A stretch of DNA of 64,000 nucleotides from JBGTSJ01 sp041940305 (GCA_041940305.1 JBGTSJ010000012.1:62001-126000), one strand, 5' to 3'; counted from the stretch's first letter, positions 1 through 9,968 are shown. Translations and numbers: made by a program. The notes: generated by a model not told the origin, from the sequence alone.

Positions 1-2739
1 GATGGCAAACGGCTCATCGGGCTGCAGCCGGTCCCGGGCCGAGGTCACGGGTACGGTCCACTTCAGGCGGACGACCCGGTTCTCGCGGTAATCGGTCGGT
101 GTGATGCCGTGCTGCGGCTTTTTCTGTCCGGCCGGATTCAGCAGCGTTACCAGCCAGCCGTCCGCGGTGCGGTTTAGCATCCATTCCACGTCGCCGCTGA
201 CCTGGACCGGCATCAGTCCGCGCGTCAGATGCGCGAACAGTCGCGGCAGCGCCGGATGGGCCTGCTGCGAGATCGTCAGGCCGTGCGGCACAGACAGGTA
301 AACTAGCCGTCCTTCACCCCGATCGAACGCCGCGCAGAACACGCCCGCCTCCGACTCAGCGATCGCACGTCCATCCGCAATATCGATCGGTCGGAATCGA
401 AACGCCGGCGTCTCCCGGTTTCGCCCGGGAGCGGCAAGCGGATCGAGCGACCCCTGCAGTTCTCCCTGCAGGTGCCACGCATAGCTTGTCCCCTCGCCTG
501 GCTCCGATGTGGCCGGCAACTGCAGCCGTGCGAGTCCCGGCCCAGTCAGGTGTGCATCCGCCACCAGCAGCGTGCCCCCGCGCTGCATGTACTGAGCCAG
601 CCGCTCCCCCTCGGCCTCGGTCAGTTCGATCTCGCCGGCGACGATAACGACCGGGTAGCTGTCAATCGTCTGCCACTTGTTTACGTCGGGATACGCTGCG
701 ATGACGTCGAACATGTCGCCGAACACGCCCGGCACGTACACCTCGTTGGTGCCGGTCATCGGCTTCTCACTCTCCGGACCGATCGGGTGATACGCCGTCC
801 AGAAGTACTGCTCCAGCATCTTCTCGTGCGGGCCGAAGCGGAACTTTTCCTCGTTCTGATGCCAGTTTTTGAACGCATTCGGCCAGAAGGGGGCCGGCTC
901 CCAGCCGTGCGCGTAATCGACCAGGAACGCCGCCGGCGTGTAGGGGGTTCCGCGGTCCGGGTTCTCGGCCGTCACCCGCAGGAACCGATCGACGAGCTTT
1001 CCCTTCGGCGACAGCTGCACCGGCTTGATCCCCGCCGCCGTGAGGCCGCCGGGCTTCCAGAATTCATCGAACCCCTGTTCGTGATAGAAGAATGCGGACC
1101 CGGCCATGTACTGCTGCCAGATGTCGAACTTGTACCACGTCATCCCTGCCCCGCTGAACACGGAGTAGTAGTTATCGAAGATCGCCTGCGGCGTGTGATA
1201 GCTGCCACCGTTCGAGAAGATCGTCGATGAATCTCCGAAGTTGCAGCTGCGGTAGGTGCCGAACATCCGGCCGTGCTGCCGCGAGAGCCCCCGCATGAAC
1301 GCCATTCGCATCGGCAGGACCGACGCCGTCGCCGCCGACGATTCATAGCCGCCGATGCGCGCCCCCCAGTCGAAACACAGCGGCGTGAAGGCAATGTTGC
1401 CGACGGACATGCAGGAGATGACGTCCTCGTAAGGATTTGCATCGAAGTCGCGGCCAAACACGGCCCGGTACTTGGCCGCGTTCTCCGCCAGCGTGACGGG
1501 AGAGAACGCGGCGACGAGTTCCCGTCGTGTCGCGGCGGCGGCTGTTGCGGCCTGCATCGCATCGGGCTGGGGATAGAAATAACCCAGGCTCTCCCCGGAG
1601 ATCGAACCGACGTACCGATCGCGATACTTTGTGAACAGCGCCTGTCCCTGCTCGCCGATGGGCGCTCCGGCGTGATAGTTCATCATCATCGCCCACGCCC
1701 GGTCGGGATGCGCTTCCAACCACGCCGCGAATCTCCGCCCGGTCTCGTTGACTTCTCCCGTCGCCGGATCGGTTGCGAAGATCCCCGGCCCCACGCCATG
1801 AAACGTCGGCACGATCCGCGGATCGGAGTAGATCGGCACGTCGTCCCGCCCGCCGTACGTCTGCTCGAATTCCGTCCGCACGTCTTCGTCGATGATGTTG
1901 TAGGGAAACTTCACGCGATCCGGCCTGTCGCTCAGCCAGGTCTCGCCGGCGTTCGTGTGGCCTGTATTCCAGAGATAAAGGAATCCCTTGTCCCGGAACG
2001 TGCGGACGTCCCACTCCGGAGGAGTCTGCACCTGCGGTTTCTCGCCGGCCGCGCGCCGCGTGACGGCCCGCGCCAGTGGCTCCAGTTCATCCGGCACGCC
2101 ATGCTCCCTCCAGCCGTCGAGGAGCTCCCATGCCGGATCGGCCGGCCGTTCTTTGATCAACGGACGGTACTCCGCGTCATTTGTGATCACGATCACGTCT
2201 ACCTGGCGCGGTTGAGGCTCCTGCGACGTCGAGACCAGCGACAGCCGGCATTCCCCCTTCTTCAGCGTCGCCCGCCGTCCGTCCCACGCGAATGCCCAGC
2301 CGAAGTACAGTTTCATCTCGTTGTCTTCTTCGACAATCGCGGCCTCTCCGAACCGCAGTTCCTGTGCCTCCGCTCCCGGCTGCTCGATGCGCAACTGGAA
2401 CCGCTCCGTCTGTTCGCGCCAGTCGCCATACCGCACCCACACCGTATAGTGCCCCTCCGCCGGGACCTCGACAGTCCGAGTCACCACCGCGCGGTCATCG
2501 TCGGCCGCGGTCGCGATCGAAAGAAAACCGCTCTCTCCTCCCTGGTTCCACTCCGCGGCCCACCCTGGTCCGGACAGCCCCCAGTTGCCATCGGTGACTT
2601 TCATTTCCGGCCGCCCCATCGGCCAGCAGTAGCCGCGGATGCCGTCGAAATGCTCTGCCTCGAGCCAGAGATACTCGGCCGCGGCCAATGAACGACACAG
2701 ACCCATAACAACCGTCAGCATGCAGATCAGTCGGCGCAT
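1..2739 (-). CDS. Large secreted protein of unknown function, 3' end cut off by window edge
   Basis: An open frame runs on the minus strand from an ATG at 2739 to the window edge: 913 codons without a stop, with no stop reached. The first 20 or so residues (MRRLICMLTVVMGLC, then small residues ending in AAA) look like a signal peptide, so the product is probably exported. After it, roughly residues 22-150 begin YLWLEAEHF and read like a beta-sandwich carbohydrate-binding module. A long Trp/Tyr-rich middle follows (for example GMTWYKFDIWQQYMAG near residue 530), and near residue 700-730 there is a segment (GGTLLVADAHL) like the glutamine-amidotransferase-like fold found in some beta-galactosidase relatives. 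I infer a polysaccharide-related secreted protein of planctomycete type. I do not recognise a catalytic motif, so no enzyme name is given. It is transcribed away from the small membrane protein at 2960. Confidence 0.7.
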   Translation of the reverse strand, partial: MRRLICMLTVVMGLCRSLAAAEYLWLEAEHFDGIRGYCWPMGRPEMKVTDGNWGLSGPGWAAEWNQGGESGFLSIATAADDDRAVVTRTVEVPAEGHYTVWVRYGDWREQTERFQLRIEQPGAEAQELRFGEAAIVEEDNEMKLYFGWAFAWDGRRATLKKGECRLSLVSTSQEPQPRQVDVIVITNDAEYRPLIKERPADPAWELLDGWREHGVPDELEPLARAVTRRAAGEKPQVQTPPEWDVRTFRDKGFLYLWNTGHTNAGETWLSDRPDRVKFPYNIIDEDVRTEFEQTYGGRDDVPIYSDPRIVPTFHGVGPGIFATDPATGEVNETGRRFAAWLEAHPDRAWAMMMNYHAGAPIGEQGQALFTKYRDRYVGSISGESLGYFYPQPDAMQAATAAAATRRELVAAFSPVTLAENAAKYRAVFGRDFDANPYEDVISCMSVGNIAFTPLCFDWGARIGGYESSAATASVLPMRMAFMRGLSRQHGRMFGTYRSCNFGDSSTIFSNGGSYHTPQAIFDNYYSVFSGAGMTWYKFDIWQQYMAGSAFFYHEQGFDEFWKPGGLTAAGIKPVQLSPKGKLVDRFLRVTAENPDRGTPYTPAAFLVDYAHGWEPAPFWPNAFKNWHQNEEKFRFGPHEKMLEQYFWTAYHPIGPESEKPMTGTNEVYVPGVFGDMFDVIAAYPDVNKWQTIDSYPVVIVAGEIELTEAEGERLAQYMQRGGTLLVADAHLTGPGLARLQLPATSEPGEGTSYAWHLQGELQGSLDPLAAPGRNRETPAFRFRPIDIADGRAIAESEAGVFCAAFDRGEGRLVYLSVPHGLTISQQAHPALPRLFAHLTRGLMPVQVSGDVEWMLNRTADGWLVTLLNPAGQKKPQHGITPTDYRENRVVRLKWTVPVTSARDRLQPDEPFAI

Positions 2740-2959
2740 CGATTTGCTCTCCAGTGCTTCAGGGCATTGCAGTTGAACGCAATATCGCCGGGACAACAAG
2801 GATGCATCTTCCACGAATCACTCGCTGCTCCTGTCGGCTGCGGTTCCGTCTTCGGTCGGACAGATCGAGCCGGGTGCTCGTCGCTGGCGCCGATCGGGAC
2901 GCGTTGTATTTCGAGTTGCCTGCCGCCAATCTTCAGAGCAATCAACTCAAGGCGCCCCC

Positions 2960-3259
2960 ATGTTGATCATCGCGTCCTTCAATTACATGCAGTCCGACAC
3001 CGCCGCGACGATCGGGCTGCTCGCCGCCGCCGGCATCGCGGCGGCTCTGATCTGGTATGGCCGCCCGCTGGTGGGGGCTATTCTGGGGGCTCTAAGCTGG
3101 GCGACCATCGGCTACCTCGTCGGCATGGCCGGCCGCGGCGACATGACCGGCCTGATCGCCGCCATGTACGCCATCTTTGGTTTCCCTGCCGGAGCGATCA
3201 TCGCCGGAGTCGGCGCGTGGATCCGCAAGGCCGTACGGAAGTCGACGACCAGCGCGTGA
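2960..3259 (+). CDS. Small hydrophobic membrane protein, unknown function
   Basis: This is a 99-residue protein made mostly of three hydrophobic stretches, about residues 16-33, 36-55 and 64-87, rich in Gly and Ala. It ends in a basic tail (IRKAVRKSTTSA). By the positive-inside rule the tail is likely cytoplasmic. An AAGG sequence lies 8 bases before the ATG and could serve as ribosome binding site. No family is recognised; glycine-rich small membrane proteins of this kind are common in planctomycetes. It stands alone, 220 bases upstream of the transporter at 3479 and divergent from the gene at 2739. Confidence 0.6.
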   Translation: MLIIASFNYMQSDTAATIGLLAAAGIAAALIWYGRPLVGAILGALSWATIGYLVGMAGRGDMTGLIAAMYAIFGFPAGAIIAGVGAWIRKAVRKSTTSA

Positions 3260-3478
3260 ACCTGTCGCGGGCCTCAGCGACCGGGTAAAGTCTCCTGAAT
3301 GCGGCGCCGCGGGAACATCTGAATCGCTTTCAAGGAGCCGAATCGCCGTCGTCGCCGTTCGTGCTGGCCGCGGGTCGTGGACAGGGATATGTTGTGCACG
3401 ACGCCGCGCGGTGCAACCGGGGATCGGTCATGAACAGAATCCCGCCGGCAAAGATCACTGGAAGCGACGCGGGACTCT

Positions 3479-5758
3479 GTGACGCACGACGCATCGAAAT
3501 CGATCCTGTCACGACTGGCGGGGTGGCTCGTCGACTGGCGACGCTGGCTGTTGCTCGCCGCCGTGGCGCTCACGCTGCTGTCGATCAAGCCCTCTCAGCG
3601 GCTCACGCTCGATGAGTCCATCGAGTCCTTCTACGCGCCGGGAGATCCCGACCTGGAGGCGTGGCTGCAGAGTAAACGCCTGTTCGGCGGCGATGAGTTC
3701 GTGATGGTCGCGTACGAGCAGCCGGACCTGCTTGCGGCGGAGCATCTGGCCGACCTGGAGGAGTTTGCCGAACAGTTCCGCGATCCCGACACGGTGCCCG
3801 GGCTCGACCACGCCGCGACGAAGGACCTGGCGACCATTCTCGACCTGGAGGACGTGCCGGCTTTTCAGGACATGTCCCGGCTGGCCCGCGTCTTTGTCGG
3901 GCGCCTGCTGCGCGACAGCCTGATCGACTTCTCCCGCAGCGTGCTCATTGGCGAGAAGAATCTCGACGGCACGGAGTCCAACGCGACGGCCGTGATGCTG
4001 GAGATTCGCCACGCCAGTGAATCGCCCGTGCCGCGTGCGGAGACGCTCCGTCGCATTCGGGAGCTGGCGGAGGCTCACGATCCGCCGGCCTACGTCGCCG
4101 GTGAGCCGGTGCAGATTCACGACATGTTCCGCTACGTCGAGCAGGATGCCTTCACGCTCGGTTGGGCGACGTCGGCGCTGCTGCTGATCGTGATCTTTCT
4201 GTTCTTTCGCAGCCTGAGATGGGTCGCGCTGCCCTTGATGGTGGTGCACGCCACGATCCTCTGGACACGCGCCCTGCTCGTGGTCACCGAACTGAAGCTC
4301 AGCATGGTGAGCTCGATGCTCAACTCGCTGGTGACCATCGTCGGCATCGCGACCGTGACGCACGTGACCGTCACGTTCCGCGAATTGCGGGCCGATCACG
4401 ACCGGCTCGCGGCGTTCCGCGAAACGTTCATCCGGCTGGGGCCGGCCATTTTCTGGACGTGCGTGACGACGGCGATCGGGTTCCTGGCGCTGCTCTCGAG
4501 CAATATCGTGCCCGTCCGCAGTTTCGGCATCATGGTCTCGCTGGGGACTCTGCTGATCCTCGCCTCCTGCGCGGCGATCCTGCCGGGGGGCATCCTGCTG
4601 GGGCGGCTGGATGCGGACCCGCGCGAGACGCCGGCGGAGCGGCACATCATCCGCGGACTGCTATCGGTCACCGAACGGGTCGAGCGACGACCGAAGCTCT
4701 TGCTGACTCTGTGCGGACTGCTGATGGCAGCCGGCGCGGTCGGCCTGATGCGGCTCCGCGTGGAGACCGACTTCAGCAAGAACTTCCGCTCCTCGAGCGA
4801 CATCGCGGAGGCCGTCACGTTCTTCGAGTCCAAGCTGGGGGGGGCCGGGAACTGGGAAGTCAACTTTCCCGCACCGGAAGCGCTTGACGATGAGTTTCTC
4901 AGCCGCGTCCGCACGCTTGGCCGGCGGCTGCGCGAGATCGAGATGTCGGACGGGACGCAGCTGTCCAAGGTTTACGCACTGACAGACGGGCTGGACTTCA
5001 TCCCCACCAGCATGGGCGACACGATCGACGAACGGCGTGCGGCATTGCGGCAGATGCAGCCCGACTTCGAGGACCAGCTGTACAATCCCGAAGGGCGACG
5101 GATGCGGCTGTTCCTCCGGGCACGGGAGCAGAAGCCGGCGGAGATCAAGCTCGCCCTCATCGATGAAGTCGAACGCATCGCCCGCGAGGAGTTTCCCGAG
5201 GCCCGCACCACCGGGCTGTACGTGATGATTGCCAAGCTCATCACAAGCCTGCTTTCGGATCAGCTCAACAGCTTCCTGCTGGCGGCGGCGGGGATCGTGG
5301 TGTGCATGACGATCGCCTTCCGCAACCTGTGGATCGGCATGGCGTCGCTGCTCCCCAACGTGTTTCCGATCCTGCTGGTGATCGGTGGGATGGGCTGGCT
5401 GGGCGTGCCGGTCAACATCGGCACGGCGATGATCGCCTGCGTCTCGATGGGACTAACGGTGGATTCCAGCATCCACTACCTCGCCGGCTATCGCCGGGCC
5501 CGCGAACTGGGAAAGGACCACGTCGCCGCGATCCGCGATACGCATGCGAGCGTGGGGCGAGCCCTGGTATTTGCCAACGTCGCCCTCATCGCCGGCTTTA
5601 CCGTGCTCTCGCTGTCCAACTTCATCCCGCTGATCTACTTCGGGATTCTGGTCAGCTTCTCGATGCTCGGCGGCCTGCTGGGGAACCTCGTGCTGCTGCC
5701 GCTGCTGCTGCGATGGGTCCCGCTGCGAATTGACGCCAGCCCCAGCGAGGCAGCCTGA
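3479..5758 (+). CDS. RND/MMPL-family exporter
   Basis: A 759-residue membrane protein with the two-fold layout of RND/MMPL transporters. One N-terminal helix (about residues 22-40) is followed by an extracytoplasmic domain to about 220, then a five-helix bundle to about 385. A short helix (about 400-420) opens the second half, with another extracytoplasmic domain to about 590 and a final helix bundle. The second bundle holds GLTVDSSIHYLAGYRRA, the usual conserved segment of MMPL proteins (D followed by the SIH pattern). The family exports lipids, hopanoids or other hydrophobic molecules using the proton gradient. The substrate cannot be read from sequence. The start is a GTG; no in-frame ATG lies close by. 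Its 3' end faces the sulfatase gene with only 16 bases between the two stop codons. Confidence 0.85.
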   Translation: MTHDASKSILSRLAGWLVDWRRWLLLAAVALTLLSIKPSQRLTLDESIESFYAPGDPDLEAWLQSKRLFGGDEFVMVAYEQPDLLAAEHLADLEEFAEQFRDPDTVPGLDHAATKDLATILDLEDVPAFQDMSRLARVFVGRLLRDSLIDFSRSVLIGEKNLDGTESNATAVMLEIRHASESPVPRAETLRRIRELAEAHDPPAYVAGEPVQIHDMFRYVEQDAFTLGWATSALLLIVIFLFFRSLRWVALPLMVVHATILWTRALLVVTELKLSMVSSMLNSLVTIVGIATVTHVTVTFRELRADHDRLAAFRETFIRLGPAIFWTCVTTAIGFLALLSSNIVPVRSFGIMVSLGTLLILASCAAILPGGILLGRLDADPRETPAERHIIRGLLSVTERVERRPKLLLTLCGLLMAAGAVGLMRLRVETDFSKNFRSSSDIAEAVTFFESKLGGAGNWEVNFPAPEALDDEFLSRVRTLGRRLREIEMSDGTQLSKVYALTDGLDFIPTSMGDTIDERRAALRQMQPDFEDQLYNPEGRRMRLFLRAREQKPAEIKLALIDEVERIAREEFPEARTTGLYVMIAKLITSLLSDQLNSFLLAAAGIVVCMTIAFRNLWIGMASLLPNVFPILLVIGGMGWLGVPVNIGTAMIACVSMGLTVDSSIHYLAGYRRARELGKDHVAAIRDTHASVGRALVFANVALIAGFTVLSLSNFIPLIYFGILVSFSMLGGLLGNLVLLPLLLRWVPLRIDASPSEAA

Positions 5759-5774
5759 AGGCTGGACTCCAAGG

Positions 5775-7229
5775 TTACGGCCGCCAGGGTTCGCGGCCGT
5801 CTTTGGACTGCAGGAAGCGTGCGTCGACTTCGGCGTACCACGCGTGCAGCCGGTCACGCAGGTCGGCCGTGCGGTCGGGATTCGCTTCGGCGAGGTCGTG
5901 CCGCTCGCCGGGGTCTTCCGCGATGTTGAACAGATGCAGGCGCCCGTCCTCGTAGCGTTCGATCAGTTTCCAGTCGTCAATGCGAATCGCGCCGCCGGGG
6001 AAACCTCCCTGATTGCTGTAGTGCGGGTAGTGCCAAAAGAGCGGGCGCGTGGAGAAGTCGGACGCCGCCGCGTTGCTGGACGACAGCAGCGGCTGCAGAC
6101 TGCGGCCGTCGACAACGTCGCCGGCATGTTCATTGGCACCGGCTGCCTCGAGCAGGGTCGGAAGAAAATCGATGCTGCAGACCGGTGAGTCGCAGGTGCT
6201 GCCCGGCTCCGTGACGCCGGGCCAGCGGATGAGGAACGGCTCGCGAATCCCTCCCTCATAGAGCCAGCCTTTGCCGCCGCGGTAGGGGAGATTGGAGGTC
6301 GGCGATCCCTCGGAAGTGGACAGTCCGCCGTTGTCGGAGGTGAAGCAGACGATGGTGTTCCCGGTCAGCCCCAGTTCATCGAGTCGCGCGAGGACCTGGC
6401 CGACGGCGGCGTCCATGGATTCCACCATCGCGGCATAGACGGCATGATTCTGCACGACGCGCACCTTCCGGGGATCATCGGTCGGCCAGACCTGCTCTTC
6501 GTCGGCGAACTCCGGACGCGACTCCAGTTCGACCGACTTCGCGCGGTACTTGTTGACGAGATCCTCACGTCCCTGCAGCGGCGTGTGCACGCTGTAGAAT
6601 GAGAAGTACAGCAGGAACGGGTCGTCCTGCATCTCATCGAGCAGTCGGCAGGCCTCATCGGCCAGCCGCTGCGGCAGGTGCTCGCCGGTGGGGCCATCGG
6701 TCAGCCGGGGATTCCGGAACGGCGAGAAGTAACCGCCGGGAGGAGAGCCGCGGTCATGGCCGCCCAGATTGAAGTCAAAGCCCTGCGCTTCGGGCCAGAA
6801 CTTCTCCGTGGGTCCCAGATGCCACTTGCCCAGGAACGCGGTGCGGTAGCCCGCCACGCGAAGCGACTCGGCGAGCGTGACTTCCTCCAGCGGCATGTGG
6901 TCGTTCAGCGGTGCCGGGGCGAAGCGTCCCTCGCGCTTGCCCACCAGCCAGTCGGTGAGGGCGGCGCGCGTGGGGTATTTGCCGGTGAGGATGCTGTACC
7001 GCGTCGGACTGCAGACCGGGCAGGCGGCGTAGCCCTGTGTGAACCGCATGCCGGATGCGGCGAGCCGGTCGATGTGCGGAGTCTCGTAGAAGGTGTCGGG
7101 GTTGTAAGCCCCGACGTCCATCACGCCGAGATCATCCACGAGGAAGAAGACGATGTTGGGCCGATCCCCCGCAGCCGCGCCGCCGGACAGCAGCGCGACC
7201 AGGCAGAGCGTACGCGCGGCTTGTAGCAT
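5775..7229 (-). CDS. Secreted formylglycine-dependent sulfatase
   Basis: A 484-residue sulfatase of the alkaline-phosphatase superfamily. A signal peptide covers about residues 1-20. The metal site begins with FFLVDDLG (Asp32, Asp33), and the active-site motif CSPTR has Cys73 in the position that is oxidised to formylglycine; the following SILTGKYPTR completes the family signature. LGKWHLGP and FTSDNGG supply further conserved His, Lys, Asp and Asn residues. Such enzymes remove sulfate esters from polysaccharides or other sulfated compounds in the periplasm, and planctomycetes carry many of them. A TGGAG sequence 8 bases upstream supports the start. It lies 23 bases after the secretin-like gene and may share its transcript. 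The natural substrate is unknown. Confidence 0.93.
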   Translation of the reverse strand: MLQAARTLCLVALLSGGAAAGDRPNIVFFLVDDLGVMDVGAYNPDTFYETPHIDRLAASGMRFTQGYAACPVCSPTRYSILTGKYPTRAALTDWLVGKREGRFAPAPLNDHMPLEEVTLAESLRVAGYRTAFLGKWHLGPTEKFWPEAQGFDFNLGGHDRGSPPGGYFSPFRNPRLTDGPTGEHLPQRLADEACRLLDEMQDDPFLLYFSFYSVHTPLQGREDLVNKYRAKSVELESRPEFADEEQVWPTDDPRKVRVVQNHAVYAAMVESMDAAVGQVLARLDELGLTGNTIVCFTSDNGGLSTSEGSPTSNLPYRGGKGWLYEGGIREPFLIRWPGVTEPGSTCDSPVCSIDFLPTLLEAAGANEHAGDVVDGRSLQPLLSSSNAAASDFSTRPLFWHYPHYSNQGGFPGGAIRIDDWKLIERYEDGRLHLFNIAEDPGERHDLAEANPDRTADLRDRLHAWYAEVDARFLQSKDGREPWRP

Positions 7230-7252
7230 GCGGTACTCCAGTCTCAGCGAAG

Positions 7253-8092
7253 TCAGCGATCGAGTACGCGGGCCGTAACGACGACGATGACTCGACGATT
7301 GGAATCGCCGCGGCCCTGGTCTACATCCGAGATCGTCACAGTCTCGCCGTCCTTGACTGATACGGTCGAATTGACGACGGCCGTGGATTTAGCCGGGGGA
7401 GTGATATCTTCAACGCTGTCCGCACTCGGCGCCGGGCTGTCCTCAATGCGAGTCTCTTCGACGCTGATGTTGAGCATGATCGATTCGTCGGTCGCCCGGG
7501 GAGTGACGGCGACGATCAGTCCTTCCTCGTCCACCTGATACGTGTTGCTGCGTCTCCCATCCCGTGGCGAGAAGACGCCGCCGGTCAGGACGGCCTTCTG
7601 GCCTCCGACCTGCACCTGCGCCAACTGATTGTCGAGGGTCGTCATTCGGACGCGGGTGAGAATCGTCGCTCCGCCGTTGGCGGCGAGGTCCCGCAGTGAA
7701 CGGGCATGGTCCTCGAATTCACCGTCGGCCACTTCGACCTCAAGATCGCGCAACTCGACGAGCAGTGCCTGGATCTCGATCCGCCGCGGGAGGCGATCAA
7801 TCTGTTCGAGGACGGTCGACAGTCTCCTAACGAGGTCCGGAGGGCCGCTCAGGACCAGGTGGTTCGTGATGACCTCCGGGACGACCGTGACCTCGCCTTT
7901 TCGGGTCAATTGCTGAATGACGTCCGCGAGTTCCGCGACGGGGACGCCGCGAGCGGCATACACCAGCGTTTCCGACTGCTGCGCCGATTCCGCCTCGGCC
8001 TCCGCTTCCTGAGCAAACACCGCGGCCGTATGGGAAGCGATCAGAGCGGCGATCGTGCAGAGCAGCGATCGCAATGTGAGACTGGAGCGCAT
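7253..8092 (-). CDS. Short secretin-like secreted protein
   Basis: A 279-residue exported protein, counting from the ATG at 8092, which directly precedes a good signal peptide (MRSSLTLRSLLCTIAALIAS). An in-frame ATG at 8122 is also possible. After an acidic linker comes an N-domain-like stretch (LADVIQQLTRKGEVTVVPEV, then the VLEQIDRLPRRIEIQALLVE pattern of secretin and NolW domains). The second half, with VGGQKAVLTG, GLIVAVTPR and VSVKDGETVTISDV, matches the beta-rich secretin domain of type II/III secretion outer-membrane pores. At under 300 residues it is much shorter than a full GspD or PilQ (over 600), and no other secretion genes are adjacent. It may be a stand-alone outer-membrane or peptidoglycan-associated protein. 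Secretin-like ancestry is fairly clear; the function is not. Confidence 0.7.
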   Translation of the reverse strand: MRSSLTLRSLLCTIAALIASHTAAVFAQEAEAEAESAQQSETLVYAARGVPVAELADVIQQLTRKGEVTVVPEVITNHLVLSGPPDLVRRLSTVLEQIDRLPRRIEIQALLVELRDLEVEVADGEFEDHARSLRDLAANGGATILTRVRMTTLDNQLAQVQVGGQKAVLTGGVFSPRDGRRSNTYQVDEEGLIVAVTPRATDESIMLNISVEETRIEDSPAPSADSVEDITPPAKSTAVVNSTVSVKDGETVTISDVDQGRGDSNRRVIVVVTARVLDR

Positions 8093-8215
8093 GTGCGTCT
8101 CTCCCGGAGAAGTGTGCGACATCCCCCGCGTAGCGTGTGACGGTTATCATGACGGCCATCGATGTAAATCGCCACTGTCACACCCCTGCATGCGGACGGA
8201 TTGATGGAGCACGCG

Positions 8216-9136
8216 ATGAAACGACTCCGGGAGTGCACGACGTCGCTCGCCTGTCTCCTCGCGATGCTCTGCACCTGTTTCGCCCCCGCACAGGATCTCG
8301 GGCCGCGCCTGCAGGGAGGACAGTTCCCCTCGCCGATGGTGGAGCACACCCGCCGCCATCCGCGATTGGAGCCGAGTGACCCGGCGGGGCGGCGCGCCAC
8401 TCTCTCCCTGGGATCACTGTTCATCCCGGAGGCACTCGACGGACAGGAACAGATTCCTCTGCTGATCCATTTTCATGGGGCGACCTGGCTGCCGGAAACC
8501 GCCGTGTCGACGCATGACCGGGCCGCCGTGATCGCCGTGCAGCTAGGATCCGGGTCGAGTGTCTATGCCCGCCCGTTCGAGTCGCCGGAGCGATTTGGAG
8601 AGTTGATCGACGAAGCGCGCCGGGAAGCCGGCTGCGAACTTGGGCCGATTGTGCTCTCCGCCTGGAGCGCGGGTTACGGGGCAGTGCGCCAGATCCTGCG
8701 ACGTCCCGAGGACTATGCAGCGGTTGACGCCGTGCTGCTGCTGGACGGTCTGCATGCCGGATACACGAACGGATCGCCCGGCCCCGCGGAGTCGGAGTTG
8801 AACGCCGGCGACCTGGACGTGTTCGTGCAACTCGCGCGTGACGCCGTCGCTGAACGGAAGCAGTTCATTCTCACTCATACCGAAGTCTTTCCCGGAACGT
8901 TCGCGAGCACCACTGAGACGGCCGACTATCTGCTGTGTGAACTGGAGCTGTCGCGGACTCCGGTGCTGGAATGGGGGCCGATGGGCACGCAGCAGCTCAG
9001 CGAAGTGCGCGAGGGACGATTTCTTGTCGCAGGATACGCGGGCAACTCGGCGCCCGATCATGTCGATCAACTGCACGCGCTGCCCGATTTTCTGGAGTGG
9101 ATCGAGTGGCCTGAGATGAACAGCGAGCCCGAGTGA
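8216..9136 (+). CDS. Secreted alpha/beta-hydrolase-like protein
   Basis: 306 residues from the ATG at 8216, chosen because GGAG lies 8 bases upstream and the N-terminus then reads as a signal peptide (MKRLRECTTSLACLLAMLC). HFHGATW resembles the HG oxyanion-hole motif of alpha/beta hydrolases, and SAWSAGYGA has the nucleophile-elbow shape (G/A-x-S-x-G) with a probable catalytic serine. A later Asp-rich loop (LLLDGLHAGY) and a C-terminal PDHVDQLHALP with a candidate catalytic His fit the fold. I infer an exported esterase- or peptidase-like hydrolase of unknown substrate. It is divergent from the secretin-like gene, with about 120 bases between the starts. Confidence 0.65.
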   Translation: MKRLRECTTSLACLLAMLCTCFAPAQDLGPRLQGGQFPSPMVEHTRRHPRLEPSDPAGRRATLSLGSLFIPEALDGQEQIPLLIHFHGATWLPETAVSTHDRAAVIAVQLGSGSSVYARPFESPERFGELIDEARREAGCELGPIVLSAWSAGYGAVRQILRRPEDYAAVDAVLLLDGLHAGYTNGSPGPAESELNAGDLDVFVQLARDAVAERKQFILTHTEVFPGTFASTTETADYLLCELELSRTPVLEWGPMGTQQLSEVREGRFLVAGYAGNSAPDHVDQLHALPDFLEWIEWPEMNSEPE

Positions 9137-9262
9137 CCGGGCCCGGACGCACTAAGCGGCGGTTTGACGTCAGGCCACGATTTCCACTGGGCGGGCCGGA
9201 GCGCCGCGCTATGATCGGTCGGGTTTCATGGATCAGACCAGGACTTCAGGACCAGACCGATC

Positions 9263-9865
9263 ATGACTCAGCAGGCAGCCGATTCCGAAAGTCGGGCCAT
9301 CGTGTACCGCGTCGACCGGAATGACAGGATCACGTCCGTCAGCGACGGATGGGAAGCATTCGCCGAGTCGAACGAATGCCGGTCGCTGCCGCAGGAGAAC
9401 GTCGTCGGCAGCAGCCTGTGGGGCCACATCCAGGATCCGGTCACGACGGAGCTGTACCGCGAGATGATGGCGTTCGTCCGCGCACAGCGGCGGCGAGCTC
9501 AGTTTCAGTTTCGCTGCGATTCGCCGGACGTGAAGCGGTTCATGCGGATGTCGATCGACCCGTTGCCGGACGGAGCGCTCGAGTTCCGGAGTGAGCTGGT
9601 CACGGCTGAGCCGCGTCGGGTGCCGTTCCATGTGCAGGCGTCATTCCGTGCGTTTCCAGTGCTCGTGCGCTGCAGCGTGTGCAACCGGGTGAAGACGGGA
9701 AGCGAGTGGCGGGACGTGGTGGACGCCGTGGAAGAGGGGTTGGTCCTGAATCACGACCTGCCGCTCATGGTGGCCTACGGCGTGTGCGATGAATGCCGCG
9801 ATCGGGTGCGGTCGTCTTACGAGTCGGTGCCGAAAGGATATGTCCCGCTGACGGCTCGCCCATAG
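9263..9865 (+). CDS. PAS-like domain protein with C-terminal zinc-ribbon cysteines
   Basis: A 200-residue soluble protein. The first 120 residues (AIVYRVDRNDRITSVSDGWE, then NVVGSSLWGHIQDP) follow the pattern of a PAS-type sensory domain, including the usual 'question or intent, then location' opening. The second half carries two CxxC pairs, CSVC (about residue 141) and CDEC (about residue 177), suggesting a zinc-binding ribbon. No kinase, cyclase or DNA-binding domain follows, so it may act by contact with a partner or as a small redox or ligand sensor. No transmembrane segment is visible. It is co-directional with the small Cys-containing gene 100 bases downstream. Confidence 0.6.
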   Translation: MTQQAADSESRAIVYRVDRNDRITSVSDGWEAFAESNECRSLPQENVVGSSLWGHIQDPVTTELYREMMAFVRAQRRRAQFQFRCDSPDVKRFMRMSIDPLPDGALEFRSELVTAEPRRVPFHVQASFRAFPVLVRCSVCNRVKTGSEWRDVVDAVEEGLVLNHDLPLMVAYGVCDECRDRVRSSYESVPKGYVPLTARP

Positions 9866-9968
9866 AAACGGACCTCGTCTGCACGTGGGGCGATGCATAG
9901 GATTGCGTGAGGCAGGTTCGAGGGGCCGTTCATCCATGCCCCGACGGGCGCAATTCAGTCGTGAATCC

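Noticed and set aside
1273..2691. Plus-strand open frame of 472 codons
   Set aside because: It lies antisense to the secreted protein at 1-2739, has Arg/Pro-rich composition typical of reverse-strand shadows in GC-rich DNA, and shows no family motif.
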